The notes below the pieces were generated by a model that was not told the origin of the DNA, made no database searches, and worked only from the letters and a program-made list of their open reading frames with translations. A stretch of 64,000 bases of DNA, from positions 3,162,001 to 3,226,000 of the forward strand of contig NZ_LT985188.1 of assembly GCF_900289045.1 (NCBI RefSeq), written 5' to 3'. How positions within the stretch are numbered: position 1 is the first letter of the stretch; each line of letters starts with the position of its first letter. Position numbers and translations under genes: made by a program. This document shows, piece after piece, positions 8,261 through 15,164 of the stretch. The DNA is from Micropruina glycogenica (GTDB taxonomy: Bacteria; Actinomycetota; Actinomycetes; Propionibacteriales; Propionibacteriaceae).

Positions 8261-10027
8261 ATGAGTGAGCCGTCCGGCTTCACCCGTCCGGCGGCCTGGA
8301 AGTCGTTGGACGCCCCCGCGCAGCCGAGCGTCCCGCCCGCCGGCACTGGCCCACGGCCCAGCAAGCCCAAACGTCGCTGGTTGCGCCGGCGGCCGCGGCA
8401 CCAGGGGCTGGGCAAGCCCGCCGGACCCGACTTCAGTTGGGCGACCCCAGCGGCAGAGCCCGTCCCGACGGCACCACCCCTACCGCCCCCGTCGGCCGCC
8501 GCCCCACCCCGCCTCACGACTCCACCGCCGCCGGAACCCCGCCTCACGGCGGCGCAACGGCGGGCCCAGAGCCGGCCGGCCGAAGCGGCGGCGCAGCGAT
8601 CGCAACGCGCCTGGGACCGCAAGATGCGCGACCTGAACCGGGCCTTGTCGATCGTGCCGATCATGGTGGGCTTGATCGTATTGGTCGTCGTCATCGCGCT
8701 GGTGTGGCAGGTCTTCGGCGGCGGGTCAGGACGCACCCGGCCCGGGCCCACCATCACGCGCAGCACGCAGGCCAGCCTGGGTGCGGTGTGGAAGACCGAA
8801 CCGGAGCAGTTGCGGCCCGACATGATTCAGCCCGAGTTCATCGGCGACGCCGACGGCACCTTCGACGACCATCGGGTGATCGACGCCGGTGCCACCTGGG
8901 TGGTGCTCACCGGCACCCGCAACGACACCGACATCTGGGTGCACGGCCTCGACGCCGCCACGGGCCAGGAACGCTGGCGGCACCCGCTCGACAGCGGGCT
9001 GTGCGCCGCCGATCTGCTGGACGGCCGTTTGCTGTGCGCGTCGGCAGTTGACCACGATCAGGCCACGGGCTTGGGTACTCGCTGGCATCTGGCCCTGCTC
9101 GACGTGGCCTCTGGCAAGGAGATTCGCGGCACCGACTGCACGGGCTGGCTCACCTTTCTGCACGTGCGCGACAACCGGGTGCTGCTGGCCGAACAGCGCC
9201 TGCCCGCCCCGCACGCGGTGTTGACCGGCCTCGACGCCGAGCTCAAACAGACCTGGCAACTCGACCTGATCAACCAGCCCCAGCACGCCGGCCTGTTCAG
9301 CGACAACCGCATCTACAACCGCAAGCTGCCCATACCTGAGGGGCCGGCGTTCGACCGTCCACGCATCAGGCACGTGGGCAAGGGCCTGACGGCGGTGTGG
9401 ATCGGCCAGACGACGGTGTTCGTCGACCTGGCGAAGGGGGTTCTGGTGGGCATGCCCCGCTGCTCGCGGCTGGTGGACGACGGTAAGCGGCTCTGGTGCA
9501 ACCAGGGCGACCTGGCCACCTCGTACAGCTACACAATGACCGAGCTGGTGCACACCGAACTGAACACGCGGCTCGCATTTCCCGGCCGCGATCCCCGGGC
9601 GGGCGACGTCACCCCGCCGGTCTTTCTGCGCGAAGACGGACGCGCGATGCGCGTCGACCCCGACACCGGCAAAACGGTGGGGCAGTTGGTGAACACCCGC
9701 AATGGCTCGGCCTTCGGCCTGGTGACCTCGCCGCGCACGTCGTTCGTCAACGACCTCACCCTGGTGTGGGACAGCTCGGTCGTCTTCGCCGTGCGGGCCG
9801 AGACCGGTGACGAGGTGTGGCAGCAGCCCACCACGGGCTTTTTCGACGACCCGTACGAGTGGCGGGGGCGCATTCTGGTGGCCAGCAGCACCCTGCTACT
9901 GCTCGACCCGGCGACCGGCGAGACGGTGAAGAGCTACCGGCAGTTGCTGGGGTTCGACACCGTGCCCCTGGGCGACGTGCTGGTCGGCGCCGGGCCAGAT
10001 GTGGTCGCCCGGCTGGTCGATCCGTGA
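8261..10027 (+). CDS. Membrane-anchored PQQ-like beta-propeller protein
   Basis: About 588 residues. A Pro/Ala/Arg-rich cytoplasmic N-terminus (~130 residues) is followed by one membrane segment (SIVPIMVGLIVLVVVIALVW). A large extracellular region carries repeated GxxxWxxxL blades (WVHGLDAATGQERWRHPLD, AVRAETGDEVWQQP) typical of PQQ-binding-like propellers. Probably a scaffold or binding protein rather than an enzyme. Start uncertain: ATG 8261 is preferred over an in-frame GTG at 8231. A TAGCGT box at 8227-8232 sits upstream. Confidence 0.75.
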   Translation: MSEPSGFTRPAAWKSLDAPAQPSVPPAGTGPRPSKPKRRWLRRRPRHQGLGKPAGPDFSWATPAAEPVPTAPPLPPPSAAAPPRLTTPPPPEPRLTAAQRRAQSRPAEAAAQRSQRAWDRKMRDLNRALSIVPIMVGLIVLVVVIALVWQVFGGGSGRTRPGPTITRSTQASLGAVWKTEPEQLRPDMIQPEFIGDADGTFDDHRVIDAGATWVVLTGTRNDTDIWVHGLDAATGQERWRHPLDSGLCAADLLDGRLLCASAVDHDQATGLGTRWHLALLDVASGKEIRGTDCTGWLTFLHVRDNRVLLAEQRLPAPHAVLTGLDAELKQTWQLDLINQPQHAGLFSDNRIYNRKLPIPEGPAFDRPRIRHVGKGLTAVWIGQTTVFVDLAKGVLVGMPRCSRLVDDGKRLWCNQGDLATSYSYTMTELVHTELNTRLAFPGRDPRAGDVTPPVFLREDGRAMRVDPDTGKTVGQLVNTRNGSAFGLVTSPRTSFVNDLTLVWDSSVVFAVRAETGDEVWQQPTTGFFDDPYEWRGRILVASSTLLLLDPATGETVKSYRQLLGFDTVPLGDVLVGAGPDVVARLVDP

Positions 10028-10050
10028 GGCCGGCTGCCTACACTGAATCG

Positions 10051-10239
10051 GTGAGCGACTTCTTCGAGCTGTTCAATCCGGGCGCCCGGCATGCCCGGCA
10101 GCAGCGCGACCTCGAGAACTCGATCACGGTCGACTACGAGAAGGGCGCCTGGGGGCCCAAGCCGCACGACCTCGAATCGGGCCACGTGACGATCAAGATG
10201 CCCACGATCAAGCCGAAGCAGAACAAGCCCGCCGACTGA
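10051..10239 (+). CDS. Small hypothetical protein (DUF6191-like)
   Basis: 62 residues, beginning [20 protein letters not shown] and rich in charged residues; no membrane segment. It resembles the small actinobacterial DUF6191 proteins, but this is a weak call from the FELFNPG...H motif. The GTG start is preceded by TACACT (10039-10044) with a 6-nt gap, fitting a leaderless transcript. It follows the beta-propeller gene by 23 bp. Confidence 0.6.
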   Translation: MSDFFELFNPGARHARQQRDLENSITVDYEKGAWGPKPHDLESGHVTIKMPTIKPKQNKPAD

Positions 10240-10249
10240 TCGGGCTCTC

Positions 10250-10430
10250 TCAGAGGGTGCCCTGCACGGGGGCAGAATCCTCCAGTTGCCGAGCCGCCCG
10301 GGTCAACGCCGACGCGATCTGTTCGAGCCGCTCCGCAGTCATGCGTTCGATCGGCACCGAGCAGCTGATCGCGTCCATCACGGGGTTGTTGTAGCGCAGC
10401 GCCACGCCCACGCAGCGCGGCCCTCGGGTG
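10250..10430 (-). pseudogene. C-terminal remnant of an IclR family regulator
   Basis: The last ~60 residues of an IclR regulator on the minus strand: [12 protein letters not shown], then [20 protein letters not shown] and an amphipathic C-terminal helix ending at 10250. The helix-turn-helix and most of the effector domain are absent. Homology stops near 10430, where glucarate dehydratase sequence on the opposite strand begins. IclR regulators commonly control sugar-acid catabolic genes, which fits the neighbouring fragments. Confidence 0.75.
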
Positions 10431-10747
10431 CACTCTTCGACATCTCGCTGGCGATGGTGGCGCACTGCGGTGCGGCGGCACCGGGGGAGTACAACGCCCT
10501 GGACACCCACTGGATCTGGCAGGAGGGCCTGGAGCGGTTGACCAAGGAGCCGCCGCAGATCGTCGGCGGCGAGATCGCCGTCACCGACGCGCCCGGTCTC
10601 GGCATCGAGATCGACCGCGACCAGGTGCAGGCCGCCCACGAGCTGTACCTGGAACATGCGCTGGGTGCCCGCGACGACGCCGTCGGCATGCAGTTCCTGA
10701 TCCCCGGCTGGACGTTCGACAACAAGCGTCCCTGCATGGTGCGCTAG
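10431..10747 (+). pseudogene. gudD: C-terminal remnant of glucarate dehydratase
   Basis: An open frame without its own start encodes about 105 residues that match the end of D-glucarate dehydratase closely: [40 protein letters not shown], and the C-terminus [20 protein letters not shown]-type (here [20 protein letters not shown]). Around 340 N-terminal residues with the catalytic Lys and metal ligands are missing. Its 5' end is fused to an inverted IclR fragment near 10430. Confidence 0.85.
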
Positions 10748-10780
10748 CAGCGGCAGGGCAATGGAGCCGAGGAGCACATC

Positions 10781-10922
10781 ATGAAGGTCGTCTGCGCACC
10801 CGATTCGTTCAAGGAGTCGATGTCGGCCGCCGAGGCGGCCGCGGCCATGACGCGCGGCGTGCGCTCGGTGTTCCCGGACGCCCAGTGCGTCGAGGTGCCG
10901 ATGGCCGACGGCGGCGAGGGCA
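10781..10922 (+). pseudogene. N-terminal remnant of glycerate kinase
   Basis: After a GAGGAG site, ATG at 10781 starts MKVVCAPDSFKESMSAAEAA and continues to VFPDAQCVEVPMADGGEG, the signature N-terminus of the GlxK/GarK glycerate 2-kinase family. At about 10920 the frame passes without a stop into galactarate/talarate dehydratase sequence (IEQVLENASRSVEAGIGGIK). About 330 residues of the kinase are missing. Glycerate kinase is the last step of glucarate/galactarate degradation, so it belongs with its neighbours. Confidence 0.85.
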
Positions 10923-11640
10923 TCGAGCAGGTGCTCGAGAACGCGTCTCGCAGCGTTGAGGCCGGCATCGGCGGCATCAAGATCAAGGTCGGCCCCCCGA
11001 TAGAGGTGTCGACATGACCCGGCTGACCGCGATGCGCGAACACCTGGGCGACGACTTCCCCCTGATGGTGGACGCCAACCAGCAGTGGGACCGCCCCAGC
11101 GCCATGCGCATGTGCCGGGCGATGGAGCCGTTCAACCTGGTCTGGATCGAAGAGCCCCTGGACGCCTACGACTACCTCGGCCACGCCGAACTGGCCCGCG
11201 TGATCGACACCCCGATCGCCACCGGCGAGATGCTCGCGTCCGTCGCCGAGTACGTGAAGCTGATCGAGCATCAGTCGTGCGACATCATTCAGCCGGACGC
11301 CCCGCGGGTCGGCGGCATCACCGAGTTCCTGAAGCTCACCACCCTCGCGGCGCAGGCCGGGTTGACGCTGGCGCCGCACTTCGCGATGGAGATTCACTGC
11401 CACCTGGCCGCGACCTACCCGATCGAACCCTGGGTGGAGCACTTCGACTGGCTCGACCCGCTGTTCAACGAGCGCATGGCGATCGCGGACGGCCGCATGA
11501 TCGTTTCCGATCGTCCGCGCCTCGGCGTCACCCTGTCGGAGCAACTGCGCGCGTGGACGGTCGACAGTTGCGTGATCACGGGCGCTGAGCGGACCGTGGC
11601 CCCGGCGAACGCCGGGATCTACCCTCGCCGGGCTACCTGA
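10923..11640 (+). pseudogene. Frameshifted C-terminal remnant of a galactarate/L-talarate dehydratase (enolase superfamily)
   Basis: Begins in the frame of the glycerate kinase remnant. It is then frameshifted near 11000 (GIKIKVG, a garbled stretch, then TRLTAMREHLGDDFPLMVDA in the next frame). The rest is a good enolase-superfamily barrel: metal ligands in LMVDANQQWD, WIEEPLDA and ATGEMLAS, and the catalytic His of APHFAMEIHCH. The ~120-residue capping domain is absent. The reading frame runs on into a family-A repeat (11596-11621), ending with an artificial tail APANAGIYPRRAT. Confidence 0.85.
11596..11621. repeat. Family-A palindromic repeat read through by a pseudogene
   Basis: CCCGGCGAACGCCGGGATCT with flanks, a standard family-A element. 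It lies where the stop codon of the dehydratase would be expected, so the frame continues through it. Confidence 0.7.
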
Positions 11641-12151
11641 TCGGGTCGGGGCACAACTCGCGGCGTCCGCAGCCTTCGCAGTGGTCACCCATCCAGAACG
11701 CGTCGAAGGTTCGCTCCAGCATGGCCACGAACTCGGGTTCGCGGCCGACCGCGCCGAGTTCGAGGTTGCGGTTGCGCTCGCTCTTGGCGCCCAGGCCGGC
11801 GCCGGTGAAGTTGGCCGATCCGGTGTAGCCGAGGGTGCCGTCGACGATCACCATCTTCCAGTGGCTGCGAGGGCAGATCTGCAGTTCCAACCCGCCGTCA
11901 ACCAGAGCGGGCAGTGAGTCGAACGTCTCGCGGAAGCTACGCGAGGGCAGTTCGGCGTGAATCACCCTGATCTGCACGCCGTCGCGGGCGAGCCGGCTGA
12001 ACTCATCGAGAATCGGACGGTAGCGGCGACCGGTACCCGGCACGTACAGGTCTTTGAGGTTGGCGGTGGCGATCCAGATCGACCGTTCGGCGCGCAGTAC
12101 GCCCTCGGTGATCACGGCGCGGTAGAGGTCGCGTCCGGTCAGCCACTCCAT
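11633..12151 (-). CDS. Phospholipase D-like domain protein, single HKD motif
   Basis: 172 residues. One HKD motif is present: H97, K99 and D104 in SHWKMVIVDG, followed by the usual GSANFTGAGL. A C-terminal cysteine cluster (CEGCGRRELC) may bind a metal. One HKD motif per chain means it must dimerise to be active, like Nuc-type endonucleases. Substrate unknown; nucleic acid or phosphodiester cleavage is plausible. The start ATG at 12151 is preceded by TACTGT (complement of 12158-12163) with a 6-nt gap, fitting a leaderless mRNA. Confidence 0.8.
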   Translation of the reverse strand: MEWLTGRDLYRAVITEGVLRAERSIWIATANLKDLYVPGTGRRYRPILDEFSRLARDGVQIRVIHAELPSRSFRETFDSLPALVDGGLELQICPRSHWKMVIVDGTLGYTGSANFTGAGLGAKSERNRNLELGAVGREPEFVAMLERTFDAFWMGDHCEGCGRRELCPDPIR

Positions 12152-12330
12152 GCGGTGACAGTACCCGCGCGGTGCGTCCACAGGTGTGGGTAAGCCTGTG
12201 GAGAACTACACGGCTGTAATCTCGGGCGCGCCCGCTCGGCGTCAGGCGGTAGCTAAGACTGCGACCCAACGAAGACCTGGGTGCTCGTTCAGTGCGAAAG
12301 CTCAATGTCATGTCGGTAATCGAGACGCTT

Positions 12331-13401
12331 CTATGTCTTGTCAAGGGTGGTCGTGTTGAGGTGTCGGAAGATTTGGCGGGCGATGTAGCGCTTGAGGCAG
12401 CGTCGGATTCGGGGTTTGGTTTGGCCTTGCTGTTTGCGTTTCTTGACGTAGGCCTTGGTGGTTTCGTCGTGTCGCATGCGGGTGTTCGCGATGGAGTTCA
12501 GGGCTGAGTTGAGTTGTCGGTCGCCGGTGCGGTTGAGGCGATGATCCTTGGAGTTGCCCGAGGAGATCTCCAGGGGGCAGACGCCGCCGATCTTGGCGAA
12601 GCCGGCTTCGTCATGGATGCGGCCGGGGTGAGACCAGACGGCGAGCACAATGGCGGCGTTGATGGGTCCGAGGCCGGGCAGGTCGAGCAGGGTTGGTTCG
12701 AGTTCACGCACGAGGGCGTTGATGGCTTTCTCGTTGCTGTCGAGGTCGGCGTCCAGGGTGTGGATGCGGGTGGCGAGGCGGTGCGCTTCGGTGCGGGCGA
12801 TCCGGGCCAGGGTGGTGTCGGTGGGCCGCTTGCGCCAGCCCGCAATGAGGCTGATGTGGACCTTGTTGATTCCCTTGCGGGCATCGATGTCGAGGTTGTG
12901 GGTGCGTAGCAGCGCGGTGAGCTGGTTCTTGGAACGGGTCCGGTCGCGTCGCATGCTGTCGCGGGCGGTGAGCAGGATCTGCAGCGCGGCACGGGTATGG
13001 CCGGCGCGTCGGTCGGCGAGCCGTTCGCTGTCCTTGGGTAACGCGCCGCGGGCAGCGACCAGGGCATCGATGTGGTCGTTCTTGCCGCTGCCACGAGCCC
13101 GTTTCGGCGAGGGTGCGTCGACGACCCGGTAACCGCGTGCGGCGAGCAGCTCGGCTGCCTGGGCGCCGTAACTGCCGGTGCCTTCCATGCTGATCAGCAC
13201 CTGGTCGACAGCTGGGTTGTCGTCAACACTGGTGCGGCGGCTGATCCAATCCACGGCCCGCAACAAGCCCGCGGCATGGGTGGGGAACTTCCCGTGGGTG
13301 ATCTGGCCGCCGCTACGGGTCTCCACGATCGCGTAATGATGAGTGGCGGCGTGGGTGTCCACACCCACCACATAGGTGTAGGTATCTGCAACGATGGCCA
13401 T
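12331..13401 (-). CDS. IS110 family transposase (DEDD recombinase)
   Basis: 356 residues from the ATG at 13401, which has an AGGAGG site. The N-terminal RuvC-like domain carries D15 (VVGVDTHAATHH), E73 (SMEGTGSYG), and D109 and D112 (KNDHIDA), the DEDD set of the family. The C-terminal Tnp2 domain has the helix-hairpin-like LPGLGPINAAIVLAVWS and the reactive serine region EISSGNSK (S280/S281). All key residues are present and the frame is intact, so the enzyme may be active. It marks the left end of the accessory island. Confidence 0.95.
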   Translation of the reverse strand: MAIVADTYTYVVGVDTHAATHHYAIVETRSGGQITHGKFPTHAAGLLRAVDWISRRTSVDDNPAVDQVLISMEGTGSYGAQAAELLAARGYRVVDAPSPKRARGSGKNDHIDALVAARGALPKDSERLADRRAGHTRAALQILLTARDSMRRDRTRSKNQLTALLRTHNLDIDARKGINKVHISLIAGWRKRPTDTTLARIARTEAHRLATRIHTLDADLDSNEKAINALVRELEPTLLDLPGLGPINAAIVLAVWSHPGRIHDEAGFAKIGGVCPLEISSGNSKDHRLNRTGDRQLNSALNSIANTRMRHDETTKAYVKKRKQQGQTKPRIRRCLKRYIARQIFRHLNTTTLDKT

Positions 13402-13792
13402 CGGTGTCTGAGCCTCCTGTTTTCGGGATGTTGGGCATCGAGCCGGTCGAACCGGCGCGGCCATCCCGGGGAAAGAGTCACCCGTGGCGTTACTGTGATC
13501 GGTCACCCCGCCAAAGCGGTGGGACGGGCTTCTATCAGGCCAACGAGTGGGCCGGGATGGTCGGCCGGTTCTCCGTGCACGAGCCGGACAGATCTCGACC
13601 AAGACACCCCGCACAATTGCGGACGGTCAGCTTGTCGAAGGGTCACGACCCGCACACGAACAACCGGTCCCACCACCCTGCCAGCTAGCCCCAGGCCAGC
13701 CACCACCAACTCTCACAGCTTGTCGAGTCCGTCCGGTCATGCCGATGATCGAGTCCGTCTGACGGCGCCTCGCGACCTCGGATTCCGCCTTG
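13402..13792 (-). ncRNA. Candidate bridge-RNA region of the IS110 element
   Basis: No gene lies in this 391-bp stretch upstream of the transposase. IS110 recombinases use a structured guide (bridge) RNA encoded in this position. Small GC-rich hairpins are visible: CCGGT-CGA-ACCGG at 13443-13455, CCGC-CAAA-GCGG at 13508-13519 and CCGCA-CAAT-TGCGG at 13609-13622. Partial family-B repeats occur near 13629 and 13719. The RNA limits and target/donor loops are not assigned; this is inference from family architecture. Confidence 0.5.
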
Positions 13793-14755
13793 TTACGCGC
13801 TGTCGGGGTCCACGAGCGAATCGCGCATGATGACTATCGGCTTCGCCTTGCCCGCCTTGCTTGCCGAGGTCTCTGGCGGAAGCGCACGAACGGGCATGAG
13901 GTAGACCCGAACCCCAGAGAGATCGAGGTAGCGAGGTGCGCTCTCGGGCCCGTCGCTCGGGAGGTTCAACGGCCTGCCCGAAAGGTTCATGATTACCAGA
14001 TACGCGCTGTTCTTGCCGTAGTCCTGAGCATAGAGAACGGCTTGATGCAGTCCACCGGCAATGCCTCGCTTGTCACCTGTGAACAGCTTCACTTCACAGA
14101 TTAGGGGGTCTTCGGTGTCCAGATCAGTCAGCACATCTGAGAGGCCAGATGCACTCTTGGCTTGGCTGTAGGGCATGTTGATCCCTTCTCGGAAGAGGAA
14201 CCGCCGCAGGGCTTGGTCGTAGACCCTCTCGCCGTTTGCAGTGTCAGCCTGATAGGCAATGTACAAGTCTTCACGAACGAACCACTCAACGTACCGAACG
14301 AAGCGATCGAGTATATACAGGACACTGCTTTCACCCGCCACGTGGTCAATGAGATAGTCGAAGAAGGGTTGATAGATCCGCTCGACCAGTTCGCGTGCGG
14401 AGTCATTCAGGTTGTTGCTGGAACTCAAACCATGCCCAAAACTCAGGACACCCTGTTGGCCCTGAGGGTCATCGGCGACGGCGTTGATCACGGCCCATGC
14501 CAGCGTCGCTCGCCCTGCCTCAGTTCTAGAGTGCCAGTTGAACCCGTAGTGGCCATAAAACGACTTCATCCAAGTATCGATGTCCAACTCCGGCTCGACT
14601 CTCGCCGCGTCCTCTACCAACGAAATGAGCTTGGCCTGCTTGCTTAACCATTCCCGAAACAGCGCCGTTTCGTGACTCAAGGTCTCGAAGCCTTGGACCA
14701 GGCATCGACGGTACCGCTCGCGCAAGGCAACCTGCAGGTCCTGCTCAGTCCGCAT
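13793..14755 (-). CDS. PD-(D/E)XK nuclease-like protein of a putative defence island
   Basis: 320 residues with two parts. Residues 1-175 are helical and unrecognised. Residues 180-300 contain a PD-(D/E)XK core: D207 in GLSDVLTDL, E221 and K223 in LICEVKLF, then Q238 in LHQAVLYAQDYG, followed by a beta strand. That spacing is typical of restriction-like endonucleases. The start overlaps the stop of the zinc-ribbon gene (TGATG), implying co-translation. Base composition is lower in GC than the surrounding core genes, suggesting transfer. DNA cleavage in defence is inferred from context. Confidence 0.7.
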   Translation of the reverse strand: MRTEQDLQVALRERYRRCLVQGFETLSHETALFREWLSKQAKLISLVEDAARVEPELDIDTWMKSFYGHYGFNWHSRTEAGRATLAWAVINAVADDPQGQQGVLSFGHGLSSSNNLNDSARELVERIYQPFFDYLIDHVAGESSVLYILDRFVRYVEWFVREDLYIAYQADTANGERVYDQALRRFLFREGINMPYSQAKSASGLSDVLTDLDTEDPLICEVKLFTGDKRGIAGGLHQAVLYAQDYGKNSAYLVIMNLSGRPLNLPSDGPESAPRYLDLSGVRVYLMPVRALPPETSASKAGKAKPIVIMRDSLVDPDSA

Positions 14756-14979
14756 CAGAGGAGTCCTTTCAATGCGTCCGCGATCAGATTCTCAATAGTC
14801 CGGCCGGCCAGGCTCATGCCACCATGATCATCCTGCAGTTGAACACGGATCCGGCAGCAGGGACACAAAACAACGGTCTGCACGATGATCTCTGACATCC
14901 GCACCCAGAAGCTGAAGTGACAGTTGGGGCAGTCGAGGTCGACATCCGAATGCAGCCACTGGGTGGATAGGTCTTCCAC
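14755..14979 (-). CDS. Small zinc-ribbon protein
   Basis: 74 residues with two CxxC pairs, CPNC at about 17-20 and CPCC at about 39-42, separated by a beta-rich SFWVRMSEIIVQTVVL. This is a rubredoxin-like zinc ribbon. The C-terminal half ends in a short helix (TIENLIADALKGLL). It is translationally coupled to the nuclease gene and probably works with it, for example as a DNA- or partner-binding subunit. No named family was recognised. Confidence 0.6.
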   Translation of the reverse strand: MEDLSTQWLHSDVDLDCPNCHFSFWVRMSEIIVQTVVLCPCCRIRVQLQDDHGGMSLAGRTIENLIADALKGLL

Positions 14980-15164
14980 CCCGCCATCCTAGAGCCGTAT
15001 CCGGAGCGCAGCACATGTTGCTCACGCATTTCCCGAACACGGAGCAGTGCCCGACGTCACTCGGCCGAACTGCCCACTCTTGAGGGCCAGCAGATGTTGC
15101 CCCAACTTCGGCGGCCCTTGCGTCAAAGAACCCGGAGCCCGCACAGCCGCCGCTGGCCGCGGGT

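Larger units (their letters stand above)
12290..13792 (-). mobile_element. IS110-type insertion sequence, approximate limits
   Basis: Consists of the transposase gene plus flanking non-coding DNA. IS110 elements lack long terminal inverted repeats, so the ends cannot be fixed from one copy. The 391-bp non-coding stretch upstream of the transposase and the short downstream one are typical of the IS110 group, as opposed to IS1111. It sits between the PLD-like gene and the defence-like genes. Confidence 0.7.

Noticed and set aside
12152-12330. Replication-origin-like sequence because of TGTGGAGAAC near 12195
   Set aside because: Only one weak DnaA-box-like match, no cluster, no dnaA/dnaN/recF nearby.
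12337-13614. Longer transposase start at 13614
   Set aside because: The first 71 residues are Arg/Pro-rich without similarity to IS110 proteins, and the ATG at 13401 has a clear AGGAGG site; the upstream part belongs to the non-coding left end.
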